A stretch of DNA of 64,000 nt from positions 62,001 through 126,000 of the forward strand of contig CACEIH010000002.1 in the NCBI GenBank assembly GCA_902559565.1, written 5' to 3'. Below the pieces are notes generated by a model. It worked only from the letters and a program-made list of their open reading frames with translations. It was not told the origin of the DNA and made no database searches. The translations under genes and the position numbers were made by a program. This document shows, in pieces, positions 1 to 10,530 of the stretch. This DNA is from an uncultured Pelagibacteraceae bacterium (GTDB taxonomy: Bacteria; Pseudomonadota; Alphaproteobacteria; Pelagibacterales; Pelagibacteraceae). Each line of letters begins with the position of its first letter. Position 1 is the stretch's first letter.

Positions 1-1
1 A

Positions 2-1441
2 GTTTTGGATGTCCTAAGAAGTTCGAATGTTGTGTCTGGTGAATTTGGAGGAATTACACAACACGTGGGTGCTTATCAGATCGAAAATAATGATAAAAAA
101 ATTACATTTATTGATACACCTGGACATGCCGCTTTCACTGAAATGAGAGCAAGAGGATCTAAATTAACTGATGTTGTAGTTCTTGTAGTTGCGGCTGATG
201 ATGGAGTCAAACCCCAGACAATCGAGTCTATTAAACATGCTAAAGCTGCAAAAGTTCCAATAGTAGTAGCGATAAATAAATGTGATTTACCTGAAGCAGA
301 TCCACAAAAAATTAAAAATCAACTCTTAGAACATGAGTTGATTGCAGAAGATTTATCTGGAGATACTTTAATGGTTGAAATTTCAGCTAAAACAAAATTA
401 AATTTGGAAAAATTACTTGAAGCAATTATTTTACAATCTGAAATCTTAGATTTAAAAACTGATTTTGACTCAAAAGCAACTGGAGTAGTTCTAGAATCTA
501 AAATTGATATTGGAAGAGGACCTGTAGCTAATGTAATTGTTACTACTGGAACTTTGAAGAAAGGAGATTTTTTCGTAAGCGGGTTAAGATGGGGAAAAAT
601 AAGAGCAATAATAAATGATAAGGGAAAAAATATAAATGAAGCATTACCTTCAGCACCTATAGAAATTTTAGGAATAAATGGTGCAGCAAAAGCAGGAGAT
701 GATTTTATTGTTTTAGAAACTGAAAAAGAGGCTAAAACACTAAGTGAAAATAGAGCTCAAGAAAATAAAGATAGCAAAAATCCACTTTCATTCGCCACTC
801 AAGAATCAGCATTTTCAAATAAATTGTCTGAAGAATTAAATTTAATTATTAAATCTGATGTTCATGGTTCTTCAGAAGCAATAAAGAATGCAATCGGTCA
901 AATAAAACATGATGAAGTCAAACCAAAAATAATTTTGTCAGACATTGGAATGGTAACTGAAACAGACGTTACACTCGCTAAAGCCTCAAATGCAGTTTTG
1001 ATAGCCTTTAATGTTAAGCCTAGTAAAGAAGCAAAAAAACTTGCAGAAAACGAAAAAATTACAATATCTTCATATAATATAATTTATGAAGTGTTAGATT
1101 ATATAAAACAAAGGATGTCAGGATTACTTACCCCAGACGTTCAGGAGACAGTAACAGGATCGGCTCAAATATTGGAGATTTTTAAAGTATCAGGCGCAGG
1201 TAAAGTAGCTGGCTCTAAAGTAACTGATGGAGAAATATTTAGCAATTCAAGTGCAAGAGTAATTAGAGATGGAAGTATTATTTATACTGGAAAAATTTCT
1301 ACAATTTTTAGAGAAAAAAATCAGGTGAAACAAGTTAGTAATGGCCAAGAATGTGGAATTACATTAAAAGATTATATGGACTTTCAAAAAAAAGATATAA
1401 TTGAAGCTTTTAATGTTACCTCAAAAGAGAGAACAATATAA
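2..1441 (+). CDS. infB: translation initiation factor IF-2, C-terminal part (5' end truncated by window)
   Basis: ORF contains [23 protein letters not shown]...[15 protein letters not shown]...NKCDLPEAD, the IF-2 G-domain motifs; frame open to window edge; followed by rbfA. Confidence 0.97.
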   Translation, partial: VLDVLRSSNVVSGEFGGITQHVGAYQIENNDKKITFIDTPGHAAFTEMRARGSKLTDVVVLVVAADDGVKPQTIESIKHAKAAKVPIVVAINKCDLPEADPQKIKNQLLEHELIAEDLSGDTLMVEISAKTKLNLEKLLEAIILQSEILDLKTDFDSKATGVVLESKIDIGRGPVANVIVTTGTLKKGDFFVSGLRWGKIRAIINDKGKNINEALPSAPIEILGINGAAKAGDDFIVLETEKEAKTLSENRAQENKDSKNPLSFATQESAFSNKLSEELNLIIKSDVHGSSEAIKNAIGQIKHDEVKPKIILSDIGMVTETDVTLAKASNAVLIAFNVKPSKEAKKLAENEKITISSYNIIYEVLDYIKQRMSGLLTPDVQETVTGSAQILEIFKVSGAGKVAGSKVTDGEIFSNSSARVIRDGSIIYTGKISTIFREKNQVKQVSNGQECGITLKDYMDFQKKDIIEAFNVTSKERTI

Positions 1442-1809
1442 TGGCTGATAGAATTGGAAAACCAATATCACAAAGACAGTTGAGAGTTGGTGAAATGATT
1501 AAACAATCTTTAAGTATGATTTTCTTAAGAAATGAGGCTAAGGTACCGAACTTAGAAACAAATAGAATTACAGTGACAGAAGTGAGAATGAGTCAAGATT
1601 TAAAAATTGCGAAAGCATATGTATTGCCTTTAGGCGGAAAAAATGCTGAAGAGGTAATAGAAAAATTAAAAGAATATTCATTTTTAATAAGAAAGATTTT
1701 ATCACAAAAAGTAGTTATGAAATTTTTACCAAAATTACTTTTTAGAAAAGATGAGTCTTTTGAATATGCAGAAAAAATAGAAAGCTTAATAAAACAAACT
1801 AATAAATGA
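1441..1809 (+). CDS. rbfA: ribosome-binding factor A
   Basis: ORF 122 aa, RbfA-like (RQLRVGEMIKQSLS...), position directly after infB. Confidence 0.92.
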   Translation: MADRIGKPISQRQLRVGEMIKQSLSMIFLRNEAKVPNLETNRITVTEVRMSQDLKIAKAYVLPLGGKNAEEVIEKLKEYSFLIRKILSQKVVMKFLPKLLFRKDESFEYAEKIESLIKQTNK

Positions 1810-1819
1810 GGAAAAATAT

Positions 1820-2068
1820 ATGAGTAAAAATGCAAAAGAATTAGCAATGCACGAAAAAGATACTGGATCTTCTGAGATACAGATTGCTTTGTTAACAGAA
1901 AAAATAGAAACTCTCTCTAAACATATTAAACAATTCAAAAAAGATAAACATTCATCGGTTGGATTGTTGAGAGCAGTTAATAGAAGAAAAAAATTGTTAG
2001 ACTATCTTAAAAGAAATAAGATGGATTCTTACAAAAATGTGCTGTCGAAATTGAATTTAAGAAAATAG
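1820..2068 (+). CDS. rpsO: 30S ribosomal protein S15
   Basis: DTGSSEIQIALLTEKIETLSKHIKQFKKDKHSSVGLLRAVNRRKKLLDYLK is the S15 signature. Confidence 0.98.
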   Translation: MSKNAKELAMHEKDTGSSEIQIALLTEKIETLSKHIKQFKKDKHSSVGLLRAVNRRKKLLDYLKRNKMDSYKNVLSKLNLRK

Positions 2069-2125
2069 GTGTCAAGATAGATAGAACGGAATGGAACGAA
2101 ACGAACGAAAAGAAATGGAAATGAA

Positions 2126-4198
2126 ATGTTTAAAGTATATAAGAAGGAAATTGAAGTAGCAGGAAAGAAAATAAGTTTAGAAACAGGTAAAGTAGCAAGA
2201 CAGGCAGACGGTGCAATAATCGCAACATGTGGAGAGACAGTCGTTTTAGCAACAGTAGTGGGGGCAAAAAAAGTAAATCCTGATGTTGATTACTTTCCAT
2301 TATCTGTAAATTACCAAGAAAAATATTATGCAGCTGGAAAAATTCCAGGTGGATATTTTAAAAGGGAAGCGAGACCAACTGAAAGTGAAACGTTAATCTC
2401 TAGATTGATTGATAGACCAATCAGACCTTTGTTTCCTGAAGAATTTAAAAATGAAGTTCAGTTGTTACCAACTGTGATTTCTTATGATAAAGAAAATGAA
2501 GCTGATATTTTATCAATTACAGCTTCATCAGCAGCATTAGCAATATCTGGTATGCCATTTATGGGTCCTGTAGGAGCCTCTAGGGTTGGTTATATAGATG
2601 GTAAGTATGTTTTAAACCCATCTAAAGCAGACTTAGAAAAATCTAAATTAGATTTAGTTGTAGCAGGTACAAAAGATGCAGTGCTTATGGTTGAGTCTGA
2701 GGCAAGTGGTTTAACTGAAGATGAAATGTTAAATGCAGTCAAATTTGGTCATGAGGGATTTGTTCCAGTAATTAAAATGATTGAGGAACTAGCAAAAGAA
2801 TGTAAAAAATCTGAGTGGACTGTAGAAAAAAAAGATCTTTCTGAAGTAAAGAAAAAACTTGAAAAAACATTTACGGAAGATCTTAAAAAAGCTTTTGCAA
2901 CAAGAGATAAACAAGATAGATCAAATCAAATATCTGAAATCACTGAAAAAGCCAAAAAACTTTATGAGGAAAATGAAAATTATACTGATCTTGATGTAAA
3001 TTCAGAACTTAAAAATCTTGAAAAATCTATTGTTAGAACTGATATTCTTAAAAACAAGAATAGAATTGATGGGAGAGGTTTATCTGATGTCAGACCTATT
3101 TCTTGTGAGGTTGGTGTTTTACCAAGAACTCACGGTTCTGCTTTATTTACTAGGGGAGAAACACAAGCAATTGTGACTGCTACTCTAGGCACATCTGATG
3201 ATGAACAAAGAATTGAGAGCTTAGATGGATTACAAAGAGAAAGATTCATGCTTCATTATAACTTTCCACCGTTCTCTGTTGGTGAGACTGGTAGAATAGG
3301 AACCGGTAGAAGAGAAATAGGACACGGTAAATTAGCATGGAGAGCTATTCACTCTTCGCTTCCTTCAAAAGAAGCATTTCCGTATACTTTTAGAGTAGTA
3401 TCAGAGATTACAGAGTCTAATGGTTCATCTTCAATGGCTACTGTTTGTGGAACATCTCTAGCATTAATGGATGCAGGGGTACCAATTAAAGAACCAGTTG
3501 CAGGTATTGCAATGGGATTAATTAAAGAAGGAGATGAGTTTAGTGTCTTGTCAGATATCCTAGGTGATGAAGATCATTTAGGTGATATGGACTTTAAAGT
3601 TGCTGGAACTAAAGATGGAATAACTTCACTTCAAATGGATATTAAAATAACGGGTATAACATTTGAGATCATGGAGCAGGCATTAAGCCAAGCTAAAGAT
3701 GGAAGGGTTCATATTTTAGGTGAAATGAATAAAGCACTTTCAGCCTCAAGAGCAGATGTTGGAAAACATACACCAAAAATGGAAAAAATAACTGTCGATA
3801 AAAAAGATATTGCTGCTGTTATAGGAAAGGGTGGTGCTACAATAAGAGAGATAGTTGAAAAATCAGGTGCAAAAGTTGATGTAAACGATGAGGGTGTAGT
3901 AACAGTTGCTGCTCCTGACGAAGAGGCTAGAAATATCGCAATGCAAATGATTAAAGACATAACTGCGAAAGCAGAATTAAATAAAATTTATTCAGGTAAA
4001 GTAATGAAGATTATGGAGTTTGGTGCATTTGTTAATTTCTTAGGTAAACAAGATGGACTTGTTCATATTTCAGAACTTGCAGATAAAAGAGTTGGTAAAG
4101 TTACTGATGTTGTTAAAGAAGGAGACGAAGTAAAAGTTAAAGTAATTGGTTTCGATAGAGGAAAGGTTAAACTTTCTATGAAACAAGCAGAAAAGTAG
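2126..4198 (+). CDS. pnp: polyribonucleotide nucleotidyltransferase
   Basis: 690 aa, PNPase core plus KH ([15 protein letters not shown]) and S1 domains; follows rpsO. Confidence 0.98.
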   Translation: MFKVYKKEIEVAGKKISLETGKVARQADGAIIATCGETVVLATVVGAKKVNPDVDYFPLSVNYQEKYYAAGKIPGGYFKREARPTESETLISRLIDRPIRPLFPEEFKNEVQLLPTVISYDKENEADILSITASSAALAISGMPFMGPVGASRVGYIDGKYVLNPSKADLEKSKLDLVVAGTKDAVLMVESEASGLTEDEMLNAVKFGHEGFVPVIKMIEELAKECKKSEWTVEKKDLSEVKKKLEKTFTEDLKKAFATRDKQDRSNQISEITEKAKKLYEENENYTDLDVNSELKNLEKSIVRTDILKNKNRIDGRGLSDVRPISCEVGVLPRTHGSALFTRGETQAIVTATLGTSDDEQRIESLDGLQRERFMLHYNFPPFSVGETGRIGTGRREIGHGKLAWRAIHSSLPSKEAFPYTFRVVSEITESNGSSSMATVCGTSLALMDAGVPIKEPVAGIAMGLIKEGDEFSVLSDILGDEDHLGDMDFKVAGTKDGITSLQMDIKITGITFEIMEQALSQAKDGRVHILGEMNKALSASRADVGKHTPKMEKITVDKKDIAAVIGKGGATIREIVEKSGAKVDVNDEGVVTVAAPDEEARNIAMQMIKDITAKAELNKIYSGKVMKIMEFGAFVNFLGKQDGLVHISELADKRVGKVTDVVKEGDEVKVKVIGFDRGKVKLSMKQAEK

Positions 4199-4209
4199 TA
4201 TAATAAAAC

Positions 4210-4995
4210 ATGAATATTTTTGATAAAAACTTAAAAACTATTTTTAATTTCTTTGATAAATTTATAAATTTTCTAAAAAAAATTACAAGAATTGAAGTAA
4301 TCAAGAAGTTAGAGAAATTTGCAGAGAGCATATATTCGTCAGCACTCATAATAAGCTGTTTAATAATTTTTATAATTGGATTAATAGTTTATGGAAAAAC
4401 TTCCATAGGGTGGGCTTTGCCTTTAGCAATTTTTGGACCTTTAGTAATATTATTTATTGCGTTCCTTGCAAAAGATTTTCATGGAGCTTGTTCAGATTTA
4501 ATTAAATCAAATACAACATCTTTAAGTAATAATGCAATTTTAAGATTTGGTGCAATTACTTCACTGGTTTTTGCTGCTTTAACATTCATATTAGCACTTA
4601 TTTCAATTTTTAATGGTTCATTAGCAACTACTATTTGGTCTTTACTTGCATCGCTTTTACTTTTTATTAGCGCAGGAACTCAATTTAATCCCTCGTTATT
4701 AAATGTAGAAATTACAAATAAAAGCTCATCTGGTGAAGATTTTATTGCAATATTTTCTTTGAGTCTTAAGTCAATGGTATTTTTTGAAAAAATAATTTCA
4801 ACAATATTAATTGTTCTTGGTAATGTATATTTAATCGCAAATGTTTTTACTCAAAAAATGGGATTTTTTTTTAGTGGTTTAGGTTTTTTATTTTCCGGAA
4901 TCTCTTTTCCAATTTTGATTTATATTTCATTCACCATTCTATGGTTTTTTAATTCTATATTTTTGGCGATACTTTCTCTTGGAAGAAGAAAATAA
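4210..4995 (+). CDS. predicted multi-pass membrane protein of unknown function
   Basis: 261 aa ORF with several hydrophobic segments; no family recognised. Confidence 0.75.
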   Translation: MNIFDKNLKTIFNFFDKFINFLKKITRIEVIKKLEKFAESIYSSALIISCLIIFIIGLIVYGKTSIGWALPLAIFGPLVILFIAFLAKDFHGACSDLIKSNTTSLSNNAILRFGAITSLVFAALTFILALISIFNGSLATTIWSLLASLLLFISAGTQFNPSLLNVEITNKSSSGEDFIAIFSLSLKSMVFFEKIISTILIVLGNVYLIANVFTQKMGFFFSGLGFLFSGISFPILIYISFTILWFFNSIFLAILSLGRRK

Positions 4996-5010
4996 AAAAA
5001 ATAATTGGGC

Positions 5011-5796
5011 TTAACTAATATTTTTTGGATCAGGCATACCAACCTTATTGTAACCAGCATCTACATAGTGTATTTCACCAGTTACACCGTTTGCAAGGTC
5101 GCTAAGTAGATATAATGCTGAATTCCCAACATCATGGATATCTACGTTTCTTTTTAGGAAAGAATGATCTTCATTCCATTTATATAAGAATTTTGCATCT
5201 CCAATAGCCGAGGCAGCTAATGTTTTAATAGGTCCAGCACTAATAGCATTTACCCTCATACCTTTAGCACCCAAATCTCTTGCAAGATACTTAACACTTG
5301 CTTCAAGAGCTGATTTACAAACACCCATTACATTATAATTTGGAATAGCTTTAGTAGACTCGTAAGTCAAAGTTAACATACTACCACCCTTTTTCATTAC
5401 TTTTGAAGCTTCTTTTGCTACCTCTGTAAATGAAAAACATGAGATTAACATACTTCTTAAAAAATTTTCTCTTGTAGTGTTTAAATATTCACCTGATAAT
5501 TCCGATTTATCCGAAAATGCTACAGCGTGAACAATAAAATCAATTTCACCCCATTGAGATTTGATGTCCTCAAATAATTTTACTACTTCTTCTTTTTTTT
5601 CAACATCACAGCTAAAAGTAACTTTTGAATTTAATTTTTCTGCTAGAGGAATCACTCTTTTCTTGAGAGCATCACCTAAATATGTGAATGCTAATTCAGC
5701 TCCTGCCTCTGCAAGTTTCTGAGAAATGCCCCAGGCAATTGATCTTTCGTTAGCAACACCCATAATTAATCCTTTTTTACCTTTCATTAAACTCAT
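5011..5796 (-). CDS. fabI: enoyl-[acyl-carrier-protein] reductase (NADH)
   Basis: KKGLIMGVANERSIAWGISQKLAEAGAELAFTY; FabI type SDR. Confidence 0.96.
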   Translation of the reverse strand: MSLMKGKKGLIMGVANERSIAWGISQKLAEAGAELAFTYLGDALKKRVIPLAEKLNSKVTFSCDVEKKEEVVKLFEDIKSQWGEIDFIVHAVAFSDKSELSGEYLNTTRENFLRSMLISCFSFTEVAKEASKVMKKGGSMLTLTYESTKAIPNYNVMGVCKSALEASVKYLARDLGAKGMRVNAISAGPIKTLAASAIGDAKFLYKWNEDHSFLKRNVDIHDVGNSALYLLSDLANGVTGEIHYVDAGYNKVGMPDPKNIS

Positions 5797-5798
5797 AA

Positions 5799-7010
5799 TT
5801 AAACCTTTTCAAAAATTAAAGCTGCATTGGTTCCACCAAAACCAAAACTATTTGACATAACTGCGTTTAAATTTGCTCCAGTTTCTGTTTTAGCTACTAT
5901 TGGAAATTTTTTAGCCTCTTCATCCATTTCATTAATATTAGCTGATCCAGCAATAAAATTATTTTTCATCATAATTAAACAATATATAGCTTCGTGAACA
6001 GAAGCTGCTCCTAATGGGTGTCCCGATAAAGATTTTGTTGAACTAATTTTTGGTATATTAGTTCCAAAAGTCTCTTTTACTGCATTTAGTTCTGTAATAT
6101 CTCCAACAGGTGTAGAAGTTCCATGAGTATTAATATAATCAATTTTATTTTTTGCAGTTGCCATTGCCATTTTCATACATCTAATTGCTCCCTCACCAGA
6201 TGGTGCCACCATATCATATCCATCTGAAGTAGCCCCATAACCTGTTAATTCTGCGTATATTTTTGCACCTCTTGCTTTCGCATGCTCATATTCTTCTAGC
6301 ACTAAAACTCCACCACCACCTGCAATAACAAAACCATCTCTAGTTTTATCGTAAGCTCTGGAAGCAGTTTGAGGTGTATCATTATATTTTGATGATAATG
6401 CGGTCATTGCATCAAACATAGCGGTCATTGCCCAATGAATTTCTTCACTTCCTCCAGCAAAGACAACATCTTGTTTTCCCATTTGAATAAGCTCCATTGA
6501 ATTTCCAATACAATGGCCACTTGTTGCACATGCAGAACTCATTGTATAGTTTGTACCTTTTATTTTGAATGGAACAGCAAGAGTTGCTGAAGCTGTACTT
6601 GCCATTGTTCTTGGTACTACAAATGGTCCCATTAATTTTGGTGTTTTTGCTCTTGTCTTATCAGCTGCTAAAATAACATTTTCAATTGATGGACCACCTG
6701 AACCCATAACTATACCAGTTTTGAAATTACTTACTTCATTTTCCTCTAAACCTGAGTCTTTAATCGCTTCTTTCATAGCAATATAATTGTAAGCAGATCC
6801 AGAACCCATAAATCTAATAGTTTTTCTATCTATATGATCTTCAAGCTTGATATTTGGTTTGCCATGAACATGACTTTTTAAATTGTGTTCTTTATATTCC
6901 TCGGCAAAAGTAATTCCTGATTTTGAATTTATTAATGATGAATGTACTTCTTCTTGATTGTTTCCAAGGCAAGAAACTATTCCGAGGCCTGTAATTACTA
7001 CTCTTCTCAT
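5799..7010 (-). CDS. fabB: beta-ketoacyl-ACP synthase I
   Basis: KAS signature [32 protein letters not shown]; between fabI and fabA. Confidence 0.95.
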   Translation of the reverse strand: MRRVVITGLGIVSCLGNNQEEVHSSLINSKSGITFAEEYKEHNLKSHVHGKPNIKLEDHIDRKTIRFMGSGSAYNYIAMKEAIKDSGLEENEVSNFKTGIVMGSGGPSIENVILAADKTRAKTPKLMGPFVVPRTMASTASATLAVPFKIKGTNYTMSSACATSGHCIGNSMELIQMGKQDVVFAGGSEEIHWAMTAMFDAMTALSSKYNDTPQTASRAYDKTRDGFVIAGGGGVLVLEEYEHAKARGAKIYAELTGYGATSDGYDMVAPSGEGAIRCMKMAMATAKNKIDYINTHGTSTPVGDITELNAVKETFGTNIPKISSTKSLSGHPLGAASVHEAIYCLIMMKNNFIAGSANINEMDEEAKKFPIVAKTETGANLNAVMSNSFGFGGTNAALIFEKV

Positions 7011-7522
7011 TATTTAAACAACCCTACCTTTAAACTCTCAGCTGAATAAATTTTTTTATCATCAGCTAATAAAACACCATTTGCGAGTCCTACTGTAGTT
7101 CCTCCAGGAGACATAATTTTTTTCATATCTATTTCATATTTCACTAATTTTACATTTTGTAAAACTTCACCAGTAAATTTCACAGTCCCAACTCCTAAAG
7201 CTCTTCCCCTTCCTGGATTTCCTATCCATCCTAGATAAAACCCAACTAACTGCCACATAGCATCGAGACCAAGACAACCAGGCATAACGGGGTCCTCTTT
7301 AAAATGACAATCAAAAAACCAAAGATTTTTTTTAATGTCCAATTCAGCTTTCAATGAGCCTTTATTGAAAGAACCATTATTTTCTTTAATTTCTGTAATT
7401 CTATCAAACATAAGCATTGGTGGAAGTGGTAATTTAGCATTTCCAGGCCCAAAAAGACCTCCATTTCCACAGTTTATAAGCTCATCATATGAGTAGGAGT
7501 TTTTTTTCATAAAATTGAACAT
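7010..7522 (-). CDS. fabA: 3-hydroxydecanoyl-ACP dehydratase
   Basis: FabA signature ([31 protein letters not shown]). The ORF track start (7738) runs into the divergent gene; likely start ATG at 7522 or 7510. Confidence 0.95.
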   Translation of the reverse strand: MFNFMKKNSYSYDELINCGNGGLFGPGNAKLPLPPMLMFDRITEIKENNGSFNKGSLKAELDIKKNLWFFDCHFKEDPVMPGCLGLDAMWQLVGFYLGWIGNPGRGRALGVGTVKFTGEVLQNVKLVKYEIDMKKIMSPGGTTVGLANGVLLADDKKIYSAESLKVGLFK

Positions 7523-7561
7523 CTTAATACTTGATTTTAATCGATTATAATATACATAAAG

Positions 7562-7578
7562 TTTAGAATTATTATAAA
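7562..7578. promoter_or_regulatory. putative Irr/ICE-type operator upstream of the irr-like gene
   Basis: TTTAGAA-TTA-TTATAAA; 13/14 arm positions match a TTTAGAA-N3-TTCTAAA dyad; same sequence recurs upstream of rubrerythrin. Confidence 0.55.
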
Positions 7579-7583
7579 TTATA

Positions 7584-8012
7584 ATGACAAAAAACCTTGA
7601 ATTTACTGAAAAATTAAGATCTTCTGGACTTAGACCAACAAAACAAAGACTTAAGATATGTGAAGTTTTATTTAATAGAGAAAAAACTTTCCATTTTACA
7701 ATTAATGATCTTGCAAAAAATATATCTGAAAAGCTCAAGGAAAAAATATCATTAGCAACGGTTTATAATACGGTTCACGCTTTTAAAAAAAAAGGATATT
7801 TAAAAGAAATATCAATCAATAGTGATAAAAGTTATTTTGATACAAATATCACCAATCACCATCATTTTTTTGACGAGGATACTAATCAATTAATTGATTG
7901 TGATGATAATCACCTGGATAACGTTAAAATAAAAAAAAATATTACTGGAAAAAAAATTAATTCAATTGAAGTTTTGATTAAAGTTGCAAGTGATAATCAA
8001 AATCAAAATTAA
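7584..8012 (+). CDS. irr: Fur-family transcriptional regulator (Irr/PerR-like)
   Basis: [33 protein letters not shown]...[20 protein letters not shown] winged-helix Fur domain; divergent from fabA as is usual for alphaproteobacterial irr. Confidence 0.8.
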   Translation: MTKNLEFTEKLRSSGLRPTKQRLKICEVLFNREKTFHFTINDLAKNISEKLKEKISLATVYNTVHAFKKKGYLKEISINSDKSYFDTNITNHHHFFDEDTNQLIDCDDNHLDNVKIKKNITGKKINSIEVLIKVASDNQNQN

Positions 8013-8041
8013 TATAATAATTTCAATCACTTACAAACTAC

Positions 8042-8058
8042 ATTATAATTATTCTAAA
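8042..8058. promoter_or_regulatory. putative Irr/ICE-type operator, distal site of rubrerythrin promoter
   Basis: ATTATAA-TTA-TTCTAAA; inverted relative to the next site. Confidence 0.5.
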
Positions 8059-8072
8059 CTATTGACATAAAG

Positions 8073-8089
8073 TTTAGAATCATTATATA
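8073..8089. promoter_or_regulatory. putative Irr/ICE-type operator overlapping the rubrerythrin -10 region
   Basis: TTTAGAA-TCA-TTATATA, downstream of TTGACA (8062-8067); ACATAAAGTTTAGAAT is identical to the sequence upstream of the irr-like gene. Confidence 0.5.
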
Positions 8090-8116
8090 TATTAAAATCA
8101 ATTAAGGAGATGAAAT

Positions 8117-8533
8117 ATGTCATTAAAAGGAAGTAAAACAGAGGAAAACCTTAAAGCAGCTTTTGCTGGTGAAAGTCAAGCTAACAGAAGATATTTATAT
8201 TTTGCTCAAAAAGCTGACATCGAGGGTTACAATGATGTTGCTACAGTTTTTAGATCAACTGCCGAAGGTGAAACTGGCCATGCTCATGGTCACTTAGAGT
8301 ATTTAGAGGAAGTTGGTGATCCAGCAACTGGTAAACCAATTGGTGAAACTAAAGCAAACTTAGAGTCTGCTGTAGCTGGTGAGACACATGAATATACTGA
8401 TATGTATCCAGGTATGGCAAAGACAGCAAGAGAAGAAGGATTTGAGGAAATAGCTGATTGGTTTGAAACACTAGCGAAAGCTGAAAAATCACATGCTGGT
8501 AAATTCCAAAAAACTTTAGAGTCTATAAGTTAA
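8117..8533 (+). CDS. rubrerythrin
   Basis: [27 protein letters not shown]...[14 protein letters not shown]; rubrerythrin family diiron ExxH motifs; SD aaggaga. Confidence 0.95.
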   Translation: MSLKGSKTEENLKAAFAGESQANRRYLYFAQKADIEGYNDVATVFRSTAEGETGHAHGHLEYLEEVGDPATGKPIGETKANLESAVAGETHEYTDMYPGMAKTAREEGFEEIADWFETLAKAEKSHAGKFQKTLESIS

Positions 8534-8541
8534 TATTTTTA

Positions 8542-8573
8542 TTTAGTGGGCAGATTTTTTATTGCCCACTAAA
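8542..8573 (+). terminator. perfect 11-bp stem-loop after rubrerythrin (terminator or mRNA 3' stabiliser)
   Basis: TTTAGTGGGCA-gattttttat-TGCCCACTAAA; no classical U-tract follows. Confidence 0.55.
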
Positions 8574-8602
8574 AATTTCTAAAAATTTTATTATATAATT
8601 TT

Positions 8603-9934
8603 ATGAGCAAAGAGGGTAGTACAGAAGCACCTATAAGACATCCAATAGACTTTGAAAATCCAGATTTTTTAAATCCTGAAAAATTAGATGCTGAGATGAG
8701 GAGAGTATTTGATATTTGTCATGGCTGCAGAAGATGCTTCAACCTTTGTGATTCTTTCCCAAAACTTTTTGATATGATCGATGAGTCAAAAAATGAAGAT
8801 GTAGAAAGTTTATCAAGTAACCAATTTGCTCCTGTTGTTGATGCATGTACGATGTGTGACATGTGTTTTATGACTAAGTGCCCTTATGTACCACCACATG
8901 ATTTTGATTTAGACTTTCCCCATTTAATGCTGAGGTATAGAATGGCACAAAAGAAACAAGGTAAACTGCCTGCTGTTCCCAGACAACTAGCTGAAATTGA
9001 TAGAAACTCAAAAATTGGCGTGATGTTTTCGGGTTTAATTAATTGGATGTCAGATATAAAAAATAAATTTTTTAGAAAAATATTACAAATAATTGCAGGC
9101 ATAGATATTAGAGTTAAATTACCAAAATATAATTCAGAAACTTTTTCAAATTTTTTTAAAAAAAATAATGATAAAATAAATTATGGAAACAAGAAAAGTG
9201 ATAGAAAAGTTGTTGTTTACTCAACATGTTTTGTAAATTTTAATAAAAAAAATACAGGTGTTGCAGCTTTAAAAGTATTGAAGAAAAATGGAGTTGAGGT
9301 TCAGGAGGCGTATCCAGGTTGTTGTGGAATGCCGTTTTTGGAACAAGCTGATTTACCAAAAGTAGTTGAGCAAGCAAAAAAAGTTTCAAAAGATTTGATA
9401 GATTGGATAGACAAAGGCTACACAATAATTACACTTACAGCAAGCTGTGGTCTTATGTTGAAATTTGAATGGCCACTCTTGTTGCCTAAAGATGAAAACA
9501 TTAAAAAGTTGTCATCAAATGTAATGGATATTGACGAATATGTTGTCGATATTGCAAATAATGAGGGTTTAGTTAATGGATTACAAGAGATAGATGGTGG
9601 AGTTACAGTTCACCATGCATGTCATGCAAGAGCTCAAAATATGGGGATAAAGGCTAGAGATATGCTCAAACTAATTCCTAACGTAAAAATCGATGTTGTT
9701 GAAAGATGTGCCGGACACGGTGGAACATTTGGTGTAATGAAAGAAACGCATGACCTAGCTATTAAAGTTGGAAGACCAACAGCAAGACAAATTAAGTTAA
9801 AAAATAATAAATATATGGCATCTGATTGTCCGTTAGCAGGTAAACATCTAAAACAATTAGAGACAGATACAAACATATCAAATGATGAGGCACTACACCC
9901 TATCGAATTAATAGCTAAAAGTTATAGATTATGA
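8603..9934 (+). CDS. (Fe-S)-binding oxidoreductase, GlpC/HdrB-like CCG domain protein
   Basis: CHGCRRCFNLCDSFP and CTMCDMCFMTKCPYVPP cluster motifs plus two CCG-type segments. Confidence 0.88.
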   Translation: MSKEGSTEAPIRHPIDFENPDFLNPEKLDAEMRRVFDICHGCRRCFNLCDSFPKLFDMIDESKNEDVESLSSNQFAPVVDACTMCDMCFMTKCPYVPPHDFDLDFPHLMLRYRMAQKKQGKLPAVPRQLAEIDRNSKIGVMFSGLINWMSDIKNKFFRKILQIIAGIDIRVKLPKYNSETFSNFFKKNNDKINYGNKKSDRKVVVYSTCFVNFNKKNTGVAALKVLKKNGVEVQEAYPGCCGMPFLEQADLPKVVEQAKKVSKDLIDWIDKGYTIITLTASCGLMLKFEWPLLLPKDENIKKLSSNVMDIDEYVVDIANNEGLVNGLQEIDGGVTVHHACHARAQNMGIKARDMLKLIPNVKIDVVERCAGHGGTFGVMKETHDLAIKVGRPTARQIKLKNNKYMASDCPLAGKHLKQLETDTNISNDEALHPIELIAKSYRL

Positions 9935-10530
9935 TTATGCCAAAAGAAAAAAAATTAATCGAAAAAAATGACATCATGCCTATAGATGTTTATACAAGAC
10001 AAAGAAAAGAAATTAGAAAAAAAATTGTTGAATTTAAAAAAGATCGAAGAATACCGCTAGGTCCTTATGCAACTTTTTATTTTGAAAGTTTTGAAACAAT
10101 GTTGGCTCAAGTTCAGGAAATGCTTTATATTGAAAAAGGTGGAGATGAGCAGTTAAAAGATGAACTTGCTGCTTATAATCCTTTAGTGCCAAATGGAAAA
10201 GAATTAACAGCAACTTTAATGTTTGAAATAGATAATCCTGTGTCTAGAGCAACTTTTTTGGGTAAAGTAGGTGGAATAGAGGAAAAAGTTTACATGAAGT
10301 TAGACGATGATTTAATTCATGCAGTGCCAGAAGAAGATGTTGATAGAACTTCTGATGAGGGAAAAGCTTCATCAGTTCAATTTATTCATTTTAAATTTAA
10401 TGACGAGCAAATAAAAAAATTTAAATTAAATTCTTCACAAATAGAAATTGGCATTGATCATAAAGAATATTCTCATTCAACTAAATTAAGCGAACTATCT
10501 ATAAAATCATTATCTAAAGATTTCAATTAG
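9931..10530 (+). CDS. DUF3501 family protein
   Basis: 199 aa, MPIDVYTRQRKEIRKKIVEFKKDRRIPLGPYATFYFESFETMLAQVQEML; follows rubrerythrin/Fe-S oxidoreductase as commonly seen for DUF3501. Confidence 0.8.
   Translation: MIMPKEKKLIEKNDIMPIDVYTRQRKEIRKKIVEFKKDRRIPLGPYATFYFESFETMLAQVQEMLYIEKGGDEQLKDELAAYNPLVPNGKELTATLMFEIDNPVSRATFLGKVGGIEEKVYMKLDDDLIHAVPEEDVDRTSDEGKASSVQFIHFKFNDEQIKKFKLNSSQIEIGIDHKEYSHSTKLSELSIKSLSKDFN

Noticed and set aside
1593-1847. Antisense ORFs such as 1593-1847, 3709-3960, 9240-9425, 48963-49334 and 60851-61258
   Set aside because: They lie fully or largely antisense to strongly supported conserved genes and read as reverse translations of those genes, with no family features.
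7523-7738. N-terminal extension of the fabA ORF in the track
   Set aside because: It overlaps the divergent Fur-family gene and its promoter, and FabA homology begins near [15 protein letters not shown]; the true start is 7522 or 7510.
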